A stretch of 60,735 nt of DNA from JBDHXE01 sp035445085 (GCA_035445085.1 DAOMQA010000015.1:1-60735), one strand, 5' to 3'. Positions 27,197-37,636 are shown, counted from the first letter of the stretch. A program made the numbers and translations. The notes: generated from the letters alone by a model not told the origin.

Positions 27197-28333
27197 ATGG
27201 ATAATCAAAAAATAATAATCGGGATTATGACAGGTACTTCTGTCGATTCCGTAGATGTTGCTTTATGCAAATTCTATACCCATAATGAAAATTTCAAATT
27301 TGAAGTTCTACATTCTAATGAATATAGAATTAATAAAGAAATTAGGGAGTTAATTTTCAGAATTATTGGTAATAATTTTACAATTAAGGAATTATCACAA
27401 TTAAACTTTTATTTAGCACATTTATTTAATGATTATTCAAGAAAGATATGTAGTGAGATTAACTTAGATTTTAATCTAATAGATGCAATATCTATACACG
27501 GGCAAACCTTATGGCATAACCCTATTGCGGAGCCTTTTGCTGATAAAATTGTAGCTTCTACATTGCAATTGACATCAATTAGTGCTTTATCAAGTTTAAC
27601 AGGTACAAAAGTGATAGGAGATTTCCGTTCGGCTGATGTTGCCTTAGGAGGTCAGGGAGCACCATTAGTACCTATTTTTGATTATCATTTTTTAAAAAGC
27701 AAAATAAATAATGTCGTTGCACTTAATATAGGTGGCATAGCTAATGTTACGATTATCCCTACAAATAGTGATTTTAGTAACATTATTGCTTTCGACACAG
27801 GCGCTGGTAATATGCTGATAGATTTAGCTACTAAAAAGTATTTTAATAAAAATTATGATAGCAACGGAGAAATTGCTCAATCAGGCAAAATAATTGAAGT
27901 GCTATTTAATAAACTTAAAGAAATAGAATTTACTTACCTAAAAGCTCCGAAGTCCACGGGGAGAGAATTGTTTAATGAAGAATTGCTTCATTCATTGATT
28001 CAAACGAACTATTTACCAAATGATATTATTCGTACATTAACAGAATTTACGGCTTTTTCTATAGCATATAATATTATAAAGTATGCTCCTATTCATTCTA
28101 ACATAATAGTATCAGGAGGGGGAGCTAAAAATATTTTCTTAATAAATACCCTTAAAACACTATTAGATAAATATACTATTACTAAAATAGATAATATAGG
28201 AATTAATGGAGATGCTAAGGAAGCAATATGTTTTGCTTTCTTGGGATACTTAAATATAATGAAAATAAAGTTAGATATAAGCCATATTACGGGAGCAAAA
28301 TCACATAAAATTTTAGGTATAAGTAGCTATTAA
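27197..28333 (+). CDS. anmK: Anhydro-N-acetylmuramic acid kinase
   Basis: AnmK phosphorylates 1,6-anhydro-MurNAc released by lytic transglycosylases, so the cell can recycle its wall sugars. The 378-residue protein has the family's opening GIMTGTSVDSVDVAL, the ISIHGQTLWHNP segment, GDFRSADVALGGQGAPLVP, the phosphate loop LNIGGIANVT and FDTGAGNMLID. No murQ or nag genes are adjacent. Confidence 0.95.
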   Translation: MDNQKIIIGIMTGTSVDSVDVALCKFYTHNENFKFEVLHSNEYRINKEIRELIFRIIGNNFTIKELSQLNFYLAHLFNDYSRKICSEINLDFNLIDAISIHGQTLWHNPIAEPFADKIVASTLQLTSISALSSLTGTKVIGDFRSADVALGGQGAPLVPIFDYHFLKSKINNVVALNIGGIANVTIIPTNSDFSNIIAFDTGAGNMLIDLATKKYFNKNYDSNGEIAQSGKIIEVLFNKLKEIEFTYLKAPKSTGRELFNEELLHSLIQTNYLPNDIIRTLTEFTAFSIAYNIIKYAPIHSNIIVSGGGAKNIFLINTLKTLLDKYTITKIDNIGINGDAKEAICFAFLGYLNIMKIKLDISHITGAKSHKILGISSY

Positions 28334-28351
28334 ACCAAGACTTAAATTGGA

Positions 28352-28373
28352 TTATCTAAATTACTTTAGATAA
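28352..28373. other. Short hairpin after anmK
   Basis: TTATCTAAA / TTTAGATAA forms a 9-bp stem with a TTAC loop 18 bases past the anmK stop. It has no T-run, so it may be a weak terminator or an mRNA end-protecting hairpin. Confidence 0.35.
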
Positions 28374-28538
28374 ACCTATCGTAGAAGAATTAATTTTTAT
28401 TCATAATTTGCTAATTTATGATTTTTTTGTAAATTTATTTTGATTATATCATAATTATTCATTAATTTGGAAATATTAAAGTTCTATAATTAGAAGAAAC
28501 TTATTTAATATTTGTTTATTTATTATTATGGTGTAAAA

Positions 28539-31500
28539 ATGTTTAAAAAAATACCTTATATGCTCGTACTTTTTGCTATGTTTATGGCATCTGTACAAAT
28601 GTATGCTCAAGATCCTCCTCCGGGATGTGATGTATCGAATAGTGATTTAACTGAAGTGCTTGAGTCATTCAACTTCGGCGATAAATTAATCACTTACTCT
28701 TGTGATTATGACAAATGCGGTAAAAGCCCTTATATTGATAATGGGTCTGTAGCCTCCGTTACCGCAGGTGGCAAATATGATTTTTATGGTAAAACTGGCT
28801 TGTACAATACCTCGTATTATAGCCATGCTATGCGTATATTTGCAGATTTTGATAAAGATGGTGTTTTCAAGGGGTCCGATGAATTATTATGGACTACAGG
28901 TGATAGCTATCTTAATGATTATAAAGGCACCCTAGCTATACCAAGTTATATCTTGCCAGGTAAATATAGGCTAAGAGTAATAACTAGTGAATATACTACC
29001 ACAGATGCGATGTATACTGGCTGTGGTGATATGGGATATTGGGCACAAGCAGTAGACTTTGTACTTCAAGTAAAATCTGGTTACGATGCCGGTATTACTG
29101 CTATCATCAACCCAGTTTCGCCATTCTCTGTTGGCAAATATTCAGTAGTGGTTAATGCTAAGAATTTTGGAACCAAGGTAATATCAAAAATGAAAATTAA
29201 TTGGAGTGTTAATGGTGCTATACAACCTGCTTTCCAATTTAATAGTGGTTTGAAACCTGGCGATAACACAGATGTTAATTTAGGTATCTTTAGTTTTACA
29301 TATCCACCAGAAGGTCCTTTTAATCCTTTTGTTGTAAGAGCTTGGACTTCTGATGTAGACGGTACAATATTTGATGATAATCCATCAAACAACGAAGTTT
29401 CACAAAACTTAACTCCATTTTTAAATGATTGTGGTGCTATTGGGTTCTTGGGTCCTTCAGAAGGTTTTGGACCTGGAAATACTCAAGTTAGAGCAAGAAT
29501 AAGAAACTATGCTCCTAAGCCACTTACTTCTGTAACTATAAATTGGAAAGTTGATGGCGTAGCCCAAACTCCAATTACTGTTTCTGGCTTGAATATTAAA
29601 GAAAACCAATATCAAGACGTGGTTGTTGGCTATTATACATTTTATAACAAAACTCCTTTAGGACCTTTTGCTGTAGAAGTAGTAACATCTAATCCTAATG
29701 GTGTGAAAGATGAAGACCAAACAAATGACAAATATACTGGCGGTATTGGTCCTTCTTTAGTAGCTGGTAAATATACAGTTGGTGGTTATACTCCTCACTT
29801 TAATAATTTGACTACTGCTATGTCTTATTTGAATGCTGGTGGTATTTTTGGTCAAGGCAAAGTTACGTTTGAAGTGCGTCCAGGTTCGTATAATGGTGCT
29901 ATTGTATTAAATAATAAACCATTAAACAACAATCCTATCGAAATTACATCTTCGACTGGTAATCCTTATGATGTTGTAATTAATGCAAGCCCATCAAATA
30001 AAGATAACTATGTGTTTATGATTGATGGTTTAGATAATGTAATCTTTAAGAACATCTCTCTTCAAAACAACAACACTAATTATAGTTTAGCAGGAACGGT
30101 ATTAAGAGTGAACAATGGTTCGGTTACTTTAGACCGTACTGTTTTGTTTGGTGTTAGAAATGCACCAAGAGATGATTCATATAATATAATATACGCTACT
30201 AATTCCGATATTAGTATGGTTCAGTGTTTGACAAACGGTGGCTCTAATCCTTTATACCAAAGCAATGGTAGTCATGGAAGTACTCCTTTGTTTGTGTCTA
30301 GATGTAGTTTTGTCGATTATTCAGGTAGTGGTATAATATATTCCGGATTAGGTACAGCTCAAATTAATAATAACTCGTTTAAATGGGAAAGCGGTGTTAA
30401 TCCTAACAATGGTATTACAGTAAACGGTAGTGCTGTTATTAAATCTAACACATTTGAAGGTATTGTAGGTACTGGAAGCCCAAGCGATGGTATTGTTAAA
30501 GTTTTATCTAATTATGGTGGCATAGTTTATAATAAAGAAGATGCCGTAAATTCTAAGAAAAATGATGAGCAATTATTAGACTATGGCGATAATTTAATTA
30601 TTGAGGGTAATAATATTAGTGGTACTAATATTAATGGTGTTTATTTAAATAATGTAGACGCTGTGGTTAATAGAAATTATATTAATATTTCTCAAGCTGT
30701 TCAAAATTCAAATGCTTTAGTTTATGCTAATAATAGTAGCGGTTGGATAGCTAATAATATGTTACTTGGTAACGGATTATACGCTTTCAATTTCCAAAAT
30801 TGTAATAATTTAAATGCTATCTATAATACTGTGTCATTAAAAGGAACTCGCTCGGCATTCTATTCTAATGGTAGCAACTTCTTAGCTGCAAGAAACGTAG
30901 TAATCAACAATGGTTCCGCTGCTAATTATGAATTAAATGCTGGTGCTGTAAAAACATTTGAAAACTTAAATTATAATGCATCTGGTAAAATGGGCATAAT
31001 TAATGGTACTTTATATTCAAGTTTAGCTGCCTTACAAGGTGCTGGCTATGAATTAAGATCTAACAATGCGTTGGTTACAACAGAAACTGAATCTAACTTA
31101 CATATTAGATATTATATTCCAGAAATATTATTTGGCGGTCAATTATTTGCTGATAACTCAATTGGCAATGCCATTGAAGCTTATGATTATGATGGAGAAC
31201 AAAGAGAAACATACAATGCTGGTTCTGATGAAATTTTCTTAAAAATTGTTATTAATCGCCAAAGTGACGGCTTTATCGATTGCGAAAATTCAACAACTAA
31301 TTCTTTGACTGTAAGTGCAGAAATTAACTACGGTGCTGAAGAAACTTACCAATGGTATAAAGATGGCTTACCAATCAATGGCCAAACTGAAGCTGTTCTT
31401 TATTTCCCAGAGCTAAAATTCTTAAACTCTGGAGTATACTATTGTATCATCAAAGGACCGGGTAAAACTATTCCTGTACAATCTAAACCAGTAGCTGTAT

Positions 31501-32684
31501 ATGTTTCTACACCTACCGTAATTACTCAACAACCTATGACTTCTTCGGTTACCTTAGGTGGATTAGCTACTTTAAAATTTGAAGCTCATGTTAATGGTAA
31601 GAATATTGAAGAAGCTGTTAATAATTATGAAGTTACAGTTCAATGGTATAAAGTAGTAAGCGAAACTACTGCAAATCCAGTAAAAGATAATCAAAAAGTT
31701 GCTGGTGCAAAATCAAACTACTTAACTATTAAAAACGTTGCGAATGCTGATTTAGGTAAATACTTCGCGGTAGTTCAAGGATTATGTGCTACAATTTCTA
31801 CTGATACTATCGAAGTTACTCAAGAATTACTTGATCTAACAATCGTTGAAAATCCAATTAACTTAACTAACTGTGAAAATACTGATATTACATTGAATGT
31901 AGATGCTACTACAAAAAGCTCAAAAACTATAAACTATCAATGGTACAAAGATGGTGTTATACTTGATGATAGCAATCCTGCTAAAGTTCAAGGTACTAAG
32001 AGCAAACATTTAACTATTTATGGTATTACTAAAGATGATGCTGGTCAATACTGGGCTGTTGCTTCTTTAGCAGGTACTTCTGTTCAATCTACATCAACTC
32101 AAGCTACTATAAGTGTAAATACTTTAGCGGTTATTACTGTCCAACCTCAAGCAGTAACAATTAAAACAAATGAACAATTATCTTTAGCTGTAGAATTAGA
32201 AAATATGGAAGAACCTGGATTAAAATACCAATGGTATAAAGATAATAAGGCTATTGCTGGTGCTGTCGATTTTATATATTTAGTAGAGCGTTCTCAGTTA
32301 GCTGATGCAGGCGAATACTATTGTAAAATCACAAATGGTTGTGGTGATAAATTATCTGATAAAGTATTAGTTGTTGTATCGAATGGTGGTGGCACTAATG
32401 ATGTTGCTGAAGTAAGTAAAGCTGGTTATTCTATTTCGACAGCTATGCCAAATCCAGTGTCTACGATTTCTAACTTCAAATATACTTTATCAAACGATGG
32501 TCATATAAAAATTACTTTAAGCGACGCTCAAGGTCAAATCATTACTGATTTAGTAAACCAATTCCAAAGTATTGGCGAGTATACTGCTCAAATTAATGCT
32601 AATAATTTAGTAAGTGGTGTTTACTTTATTAAGATGGAAGTAAATGGCGTTGTATTAGTAAATAAAGTAATTGTTAGTAAATAA
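28539..32684 (+). CDS. Large T9SS-secreted protein: GEVED, CARDB-like, beta-helix and Ig domains
   Basis: The protein has about 1381 residues from the ATG at 28539, which sits directly before a signal peptide (MFKKIPYMLVLFAMFM, ending YAQ). A longer in-frame start at 28512 would add hydrophilic residues ahead of it. Next come a GEVED domain (IFADFDKDGVFKGSDELLW), two CARDB-like domains (MKINWSVNGAIQP, VTINWKVDGVAQTP) and an Asn-rich right-handed beta-helix. Three or more Ig-like modules follow (YQWYKDGLPINGQ, VQWYKVVSE, YQWYKDGVILDDS, YQWYKDNKAI). A T9SS sorting domain ends the protein (AMPNPVSTISNFKYTLSNDG to VNKVIVSK). It is probably an abundant surface or adhesion protein. Confidence 0.87.
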   Translation: MFKKIPYMLVLFAMFMASVQMYAQDPPPGCDVSNSDLTEVLESFNFGDKLITYSCDYDKCGKSPYIDNGSVASVTAGGKYDFYGKTGLYNTSYYSHAMRIFADFDKDGVFKGSDELLWTTGDSYLNDYKGTLAIPSYILPGKYRLRVITSEYTTTDAMYTGCGDMGYWAQAVDFVLQVKSGYDAGITAIINPVSPFSVGKYSVVVNAKNFGTKVISKMKINWSVNGAIQPAFQFNSGLKPGDNTDVNLGIFSFTYPPEGPFNPFVVRAWTSDVDGTIFDDNPSNNEVSQNLTPFLNDCGAIGFLGPSEGFGPGNTQVRARIRNYAPKPLTSVTINWKVDGVAQTPITVSGLNIKENQYQDVVVGYYTFYNKTPLGPFAVEVVTSNPNGVKDEDQTNDKYTGGIGPSLVAGKYTVGGYTPHFNNLTTAMSYLNAGGIFGQGKVTFEVRPGSYNGAIVLNNKPLNNNPIEITSSTGNPYDVVINASPSNKDNYVFMIDGLDNVIFKNISLQNNNTNYSLAGTVLRVNNGSVTLDRTVLFGVRNAPRDDSYNIIYATNSDISMVQCLTNGGSNPLYQSNGSHGSTPLFVSRCSFVDYSGSGIIYSGLGTAQINNNSFKWESGVNPNNGITVNGSAVIKSNTFEGIVGTGSPSDGIVKVLSNYGGIVYNKEDAVNSKKNDEQLLDYGDNLIIEGNNISGTNINGVYLNNVDAVVNRNYINISQAVQNSNALVYANNSSGWIANNMLLGNGLYAFNFQNCNNLNAIYNTVSLKGTRSAFYSNGSNFLAARNVVINNGSAANYELNAGAVKTFENLNYNASGKMGIINGTLYSSLAALQGAGYELRSNNALVTTETESNLHIRYYIPEILFGGQLFADNSIGNAIEAYDYDGEQRETYNAGSDEIFLKIVINRQSDGFIDCENSTTNSLTVSAEINYGAEETYQWYKDGLPINGQTEAVLYFPELKFLNSGVYYCIIKGPGKTIPVQSKPVAVYVSTPTVITQQPMTSSVTLGGLATLKFEAHVNGKNIEEAVNNYEVTVQWYKVVSETTANPVKDNQKVAGAKSNYLTIKNVANADLGKYFAVVQGLCATISTDTIEVTQELLDLTIVENPINLTNCENTDITLNVDATTKSSKTINYQWYKDGVILDDSNPAKVQGTKSKHLTIYGITKDDAGQYWAVASLAGTSVQSTSTQATISVNTLAVITVQPQAVTIKTNEQLSLAVELENMEEPGLKYQWYKDNKAIAGAVDFIYLVERSQLADAGEYYCKITNGCGDKLSDKVLVVVSNGGGTNDVAEVSKAGYSISTAMPNPVSTISNFKYTLSNDGHIKITLSDAQGQIITDLVNQFQSIGEYTAQINANNLVSGVYFIKMEVNGVVLVNKVIVSK

Positions 32685-32706
32685 TAAATATTAACTAATA
32701 AATTTT

Positions 32707-32743
32707 AAACTTCCGAAGGAATTTTTCTTCGGAAGTTTTTTTT
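32707..32743 (+). terminator. Strong Rho-independent terminator after the T9SS protein gene
   Basis: AAACTTCCGAAG / CTTCGGAAGTTT closes over GAATTTTT and runs into eight T residues. It also touches the stop of the convergent small gene. Confidence 0.92.
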
Positions 32744-33131
32744 AGTAAATAATAGTTTTAATTGTAGTTGATTTGATTAGATTATTTTTACGGTAAATAA
32801 TTGTAATAAATACAAGGCGTTCACTATGAAGGTCATTTTCAATATTTAAGGTTAAGTTATTTTGGAAGATATTGTAACTATGTGTTAATGTTCGCCCTAA
32901 AATATCGTTTACTTTTATATCTAAATAATGGCTTATACTTTCGGAGACCTTAATATATTTGTTATTTATTCTAATAGACATATTGCTATTATTCTGTGCT
33001 ACACTTACAATACTATCTTTTCTATGCCAAGAATTATTAGCAAATTTTAGATTAAAACATTCGGATTGGCTGAATAAACCAATATTCAGACTACATAATA
33101 AAAATATAAAATAAATTGTTCTCTTTAGCAT
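32742..33131 (-). CDS. Small secreted protein resembling a stand-alone T9SS-type C-terminal domain
   Basis: The 129-residue protein has a signal peptide (MLKRTIYFIFLLCSLNIGLF, then SQS). Its second half resembles a T9SS sorting domain in order and pattern (LDIKVNDILGRTLTHSYNIF, LVFITIIYRKNNLIKSTTIK). Little lies between the two, so any passenger is under 60 residues. The similarity is judged by eye. It converges on the large T9SS gene and shares the terminator region. Confidence 0.5.
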   Translation of the reverse strand: MLKRTIYFIFLLCSLNIGLFSQSECFNLKFANNSWHRKDSIVSVAQNNSNMSIRINNKYIKVSESISHYLDIKVNDILGRTLTHSYNIFQNNLTLNIENDLHSERLVFITIIYRKNNLIKSTTIKTIIY

Positions 33132-33328
33132 ACTTAAAATTAATCTATTTTCTTATATTATACAAATAATTCCTAAAAGTATATAATTTAGCACAATATT
33201 TGTGTTATTAAAAATTATCTTAAATTAAAGTAAATTTAATGTCGATATTTAATTAGTTAATATATCTAAAAATGCTTATTTTGGATAAAAGTATTTAATG
33301 ATTAACTTATAATAATTATATTAAGTAA

Positions 33329-34909
33329 TTGAAAGTAAATAGTAATTTGTGTAGATTAAAAACAATTTTGCAATATATACATGTATCCGTAGATAGTCCT
33401 TTAGCACCAAAAGTAGAGGAATTATTTTGCTTTTTTGAACAAAATTTTAATAATTACCCATTAATTAGTAATTATATAGACACCAATTTTGTAGAGAAAA
33501 ATGTGAAGACTATCTTGATGGATATTTTGGCGGTTTTTAGTAAGAAACCACTGATTAACTTAGATAATAATTCTATTTTGAGAGAAAATACAGCTCTTTA
33601 TAATTTTTTAATTGCCGAACGGAATTTCCAGAATGCTGATTTTAATAAAGTTATTCAATATTTACATAATATAGAAAACATTGATACTGCAATAACGGAC
33701 AAACAGCTTTTTAAAATTGACACTGAAATTATATGTTTGCGATTAATTCAATCTTATAATCAATTAGGATTTAATAATTTAGCTATAAAGATTGGTTTGG
33801 AGTACCTCACATCGAATTTAAATAGTAGCACTATAAGAAATATTATCAATCATATAAGTAGACTACATAAGGATGATCAAAGCCTTCCGAGTATATCGCT
33901 GTGTATGATTGTAAAGAATGAAGAGCAATATTTAGAGGGTTGCCTTAAATCGGTTGAGGGACTTGTAAATGAAATCATAATAGTAGATACTGGCTCTACC
34001 GACAAAACTATTAATATTGCTACTAAATACGGCGCTAAAATATATCATTTTGAATGGATTGATGATTTTTCGGCAGCAAGGAATGTGTCTATTGCTTATG
34101 CAACAGGCGAATGGATTTTATACTTAGATGCTGATGAAAGATTAAAATTAAAAGATAAGAACTATTTGAATAGAGTACTTAATGCTGTACCAGAAAAAAT
34201 AGGAGGTATATTATGTACCTTAGAAAGTCTACACTCTAAGAACAATGGCAATAGCGAAATGCACAGAGGTGCATATCCAAGATTATTTAGAAATTACCAC
34301 TACCCTAATATAAAATTTGTTGGAAAAATTCATGAACAGATATCACCATCAATACGTAAATTAGGCAAGGAATTTGTGGATTCTGAAATTATAATTGAAC
34401 ACTTGGGCTACAATCAGAATTCCGATATAATTTCACAAAAAGTAGAAAGAAACTATAAATTATTATTTGAACAAGTAAACGAAGAACCATTAAATGGTTA
34501 CGCTTGGTTCCAAATGGGGCAGACATTAGCAAAAATGAACCTATTTGAGCAAGCAATCAATGCTTTAGAACATTCAATTAATACTAAAACTTTATCTAAG
34601 CAACTGCAAGCATCGGCTTTTGCTACATTAGCACAATTGACTGGGAATCGAAAACAATTTGAAAAATGTTTAGAATATTCTGAATTATCATTAAATATAT
34701 CTCCTTATCAACAATACGCAAGGCATTTGAAGGCATTTGCCCTGCTATATTTAAAGCGTTTTGAGGAAGCTGAACTTGAATTTAAAAAAGTTTTAGAGGT
34801 TAAACATCTTAGAAATGAGGTTATGAATGTTGGGTTTGATATCGATATTCCAATTGAGTTAATCCAGAATGGAATAAAACAAGCAAATGAACGATTTATA
34901 CAATCTTAG
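33329..34909 (+). CDS. Family 2 glycosyltransferase with C-terminal TPR repeats
   Basis: After about 185 residues of unassigned helical sequence, a GT2 domain begins at SISLCMIVKNEEQYLEGCLK. It has IIIVDTGSTDKTI and the metal-binding DADERL (about 270-275). The last 140 residues form TPR-like helices (AWFQMGQTLAKMNLFEQAIN, AFALLYLKRFEEAELEFKKV). Such GT2-TPR proteins usually decorate glycans or proteins in the cytoplasm. The start is a TTG at 33329 because no ATG or GTG precedes the conserved part in a suitable place. Confidence 0.82.
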   Translation: MKVNSNLCRLKTILQYIHVSVDSPLAPKVEELFCFFEQNFNNYPLISNYIDTNFVEKNVKTILMDILAVFSKKPLINLDNNSILRENTALYNFLIAERNFQNADFNKVIQYLHNIENIDTAITDKQLFKIDTEIICLRLIQSYNQLGFNNLAIKIGLEYLTSNLNSSTIRNIINHISRLHKDDQSLPSISLCMIVKNEEQYLEGCLKSVEGLVNEIIIVDTGSTDKTINIATKYGAKIYHFEWIDDFSAARNVSIAYATGEWILYLDADERLKLKDKNYLNRVLNAVPEKIGGILCTLESLHSKNNGNSEMHRGAYPRLFRNYHYPNIKFVGKIHEQISPSIRKLGKEFVDSEIIIEHLGYNQNSDIISQKVERNYKLLFEQVNEEPLNGYAWFQMGQTLAKMNLFEQAINALEHSINTKTLSKQLQASAFATLAQLTGNRKQFEKCLEYSELSLNISPYQQYARHLKAFALLYLKRFEEAELEFKKVLEVKHLRNEVMNVGFDIDIPIELIQNGIKQANERFIQS

Positions 34910-34961
34910 GGACCTTTTATTCGTAATAGACATTAATTAAATTACCAAGAATAAAAGAAAA

Positions 34962-35444
34962 ATGAAATTTATTACTATAGTTGTTTGTATAATATTTTTG
35001 TTCTCTTGCGATGGTGGATTAGAACCAACAAAATATAAAGATAATGCTATTTTGGATGTTAGCTTAAATTTTGTAGATTCTAATTCTAATTGGCCATCAA
35101 AAGACTCTCTTTATGCAATACGCGTTGCCGCATTTAAAAAAATGCCTGATAGTAGCATTATTAATGATATTATTTCTGGGAACGCTTATTTTGATTTTAA
35201 TTCCCTTCCTCTTTATATAGATTCTTCAGGGACAAGATTTATTATAAAAGATGCTCCCGTAAATTTAGTATATATAGCAGCTGTACAACAATATGATAGT
35301 TTACTTACTGCCCAAAGAGTGATAGGTATATATACAGTTTCTGGCGATAAAACTAAGCCTTCAAGTATTACAATTAATCCCGGACAATACTACTCAATTA
35401 CTATCAATGTCGATTTTAATAATGTACCACCTATGCCATATTAA
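34962..35444 (+). CDS. Lipoprotein paired with the downstream TonB-dependent receptor
   Basis: The 160-residue protein has a lipobox ending LFSC with lipidated Cys16 and then DGGLEP. No domain is recognised. The rest is beta-rich with few charges (APVNLVYIAAVQQYD, YYSITINVDFNNVPPMPY). It ends 2 bases before the receptor gene. A lipoprotein beside a TonB receptor often helps ligand capture, which is inference here. Confidence 0.65.
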   Translation: MKFITIVVCIIFLFSCDGGLEPTKYKDNAILDVSLNFVDSNSNWPSKDSLYAIRVAAFKKMPDSSIINDIISGNAYFDFNSLPLYIDSSGTRFIIKDAPVNLVYIAAVQQYDSLLTAQRVIGIYTVSGDKTKPSSITINPGQYYSITINVDFNNVPPMPY

Positions 35445-35446
35445 TT

Positions 35447-37636
35447 ATGAAAAATTTTATACTTTTATTTATTATTCTGATTGTTTCTTCATTGCAGATG
35501 CCAGCAAAAATTATTGAAGGTATCATTAAGGATTATAATGAAGAATTTATTTCTGGTGCGAGTATACGTATAGAAGGTACACTATTAGGGGCAATTTCTA
35601 AAGTTAATGGAAGCTATGTTATTAAGAACATACCAGATGATAGCAAAAAAATATCATTAATAGTTTCGATGATTGGCTACAAGACCTTATTGTTAGATAT
35701 AAATTTAGATTCTAATATTGTGCATAAAGATATATATATAGAAATACAACCCTTGCAAATAGAAGAAGTAGTCGTAAGTGCTAATAAAAAGGTGCAACAA
35801 GTTCAAGAAGTTCCAATTTCTATGTCAGTAATTGATAGTAGGGGAATAATGGATAGAGGTATTACAGAGTTAGACGAAGCGTTGCTATATGTACCTGGTG
35901 TTGAAGTAAATCAAGATAATATTAATATTAGAGGTACTTCCGGTTTTTCTTTTGGGATAGGTTCGCGAATTGCCCTATTATTAGACGGTTTTCCTATGTT
36001 GGCAGGTGACAATAATGATGCAAAATTCGATGCCTTTCCTATGATGAGTATTAATAGAATTGAGGTTGTAAAAGGGGCTGGTTCTGCCTTATATGGCACA
36101 AGTGCCTTAGGCGGTGTTGTTAATTTAATTACTGAAGAGCCAAAAGAAAACGCTGCAATTAACATTAACGCCTTTTCTGGAATATATACTAAACCAAGGT
36201 ATGAACAATGGGCATGGAACTCTAAGAATAACCTATACTCTGGAATTAATACCTCATATTCTAAAAAATTCACAGCTTTTGATTTGATAGCTTCGGCGCA
36301 ATATATCAAAGATGATAGTTATAGAGAATATGACGATGGTATAAGGGCGTCTGCATTTGCTAAGATGAACTATGCAGTTAGTGATTTTTCAAAAATATCT
36401 TTGTTGCTAAACTATGCTGGCTCCGACGCTGCCGATTGGGTATATTGGAATGGTTTAGATAGTGCTACCAAACCGCCAAGCAATACTAATAAAGATATAA
36501 GAATTAAGTCTAATAAACTATCTTTATTTGGTAGCTTTAATCAAATTATTGATGATTATAATTTTATGCTCATAAAGGCTGGTGCCTTTGTTACTGATTT
36601 TAGAAACTCATACGACGAAAAAAACTTAGAATACAGACAATCTAATGCTATTAATTTTAATACTGAAATTCAGATAAATAGCGAGATTAGTAAATCACAC
36701 AATCTAACTTACGGCGCTAATATAAATATAATTAGTGTTGATTCTAAAATTTATGGGAATAGAATCCAAAATATGTATTCCGGATATTTTCAATGGGAAA
36801 TGAGTGGTATAGATAATTTAATTACTACTTTTGGTGCTAGGTTTGACCATGAAGAGGCTGAAGGGGTACAAAATAATACCGAAATATCGCCTAAAATGGG
36901 CTTATCTTATAAATTATCTAAACTATTTAATTTGAGAGCATCTGTGGGTAGGGGATTTAGAGCGCCTGCCGTAGCCGAAAGGTATTCTACTGTTGCTTAC
37001 CAAGGATTTGATGTCTTGCCTAACTTAAAGCTAAAGCCAGAAATTAGTTGGTCTTACGAAATTGGATTTAATTATGAAACTAAAATTTATGACAACCCAA
37101 TATACCTTGATGTATCAATATTCAGAAATGATTTAAATAATTTAATTGAAGCAACTTTTGCTAATGCGAATTCTGCCAATATTCAATTCCAAAATATTAA
37201 AGAGGCGAGAATACAAGGTATAGAGTTATCAGTAAAATCATTCTTATTTGGATTTTTAGGATTAGAATCTTCAATTACTTTAATGGACCCGAAAGATATT
37301 ACCTTAAATCAAACTTTAAACTATCGTTCGGAACTTCTGTGGTATAATAGAATACTTGTGCCATTAGGTGATATAGAATTACAATGTGACTATAGATTTA
37401 AAAAGAAAAGTGAGAATATAGACAAACAATTAGGTTTAATTATTAATGATATTAATGCACGCGTAGATATGCACGTAATTGACGCACGTATCATTTATAA
37501 GCTATCTAAACTAATTAATAGCGAAACAAAAATCATTTTCTCTGCTCGTAACTTATTAGATTATTATTATACTGAAATGGTAGGGAATTTAGCTCCGACT
37601 CGCTTACTTATGCTCGGAATTGAGGCAAAACTATAA
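35447..37636 (+). CDS. TonB-dependent outer-membrane receptor
   Basis: The 729-residue protein has a signal peptide and a CarboxypepD_reg-like domain (about 22-105: GIIKDYNEEFISGASIRIEG, VSMIGYKTLLLDI). The plug follows (VEVNQDNINIRGTSGFSFGI, IEVVKGAGSALYGTSALGGV, about 135-225), then a long beta-barrel with the usual ISPKMGLSYKL and FRAPAVAERYS strands and an aromatic end. It imports a large ligand using TonB energy; the ligand is not identifiable. The 3' end overlaps the opposing CPBP gene by 29 bases. Confidence 0.9.
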   Translation: MKNFILLFIILIVSSLQMPAKIIEGIIKDYNEEFISGASIRIEGTLLGAISKVNGSYVIKNIPDDSKKISLIVSMIGYKTLLLDINLDSNIVHKDIYIEIQPLQIEEVVVSANKKVQQVQEVPISMSVIDSRGIMDRGITELDEALLYVPGVEVNQDNINIRGTSGFSFGIGSRIALLLDGFPMLAGDNNDAKFDAFPMMSINRIEVVKGAGSALYGTSALGGVVNLITEEPKENAAININAFSGIYTKPRYEQWAWNSKNNLYSGINTSYSKKFTAFDLIASAQYIKDDSYREYDDGIRASAFAKMNYAVSDFSKISLLLNYAGSDAADWVYWNGLDSATKPPSNTNKDIRIKSNKLSLFGSFNQIIDDYNFMLIKAGAFVTDFRNSYDEKNLEYRQSNAINFNTEIQINSEISKSHNLTYGANINIISVDSKIYGNRIQNMYSGYFQWEMSGIDNLITTFGARFDHEEAEGVQNNTEISPKMGLSYKLSKLFNLRASVGRGFRAPAVAERYSTVAYQGFDVLPNLKLKPEISWSYEIGFNYETKIYDNPIYLDVSIFRNDLNNLIEATFANANSANIQFQNIKEARIQGIELSVKSFLFGFLGLESSITLMDPKDITLNQTLNYRSELLWYNRILVPLGDIELQCDYRFKKKSENIDKQLGLIINDINARVDMHVIDARIIYKLSKLINSETKIIFSARNLLDYYYTEMVGNLAPTRLLMLGIEAKL

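Noticed and set aside
28539..32684. Repeated WYKDG-type segments as a DNA repeat array or CRISPR
   Set aside because: They are protein-level Ig-like modules with diverged DNA; there are no identical repeats or spacers. No CRISPR was seen anywhere in the window.
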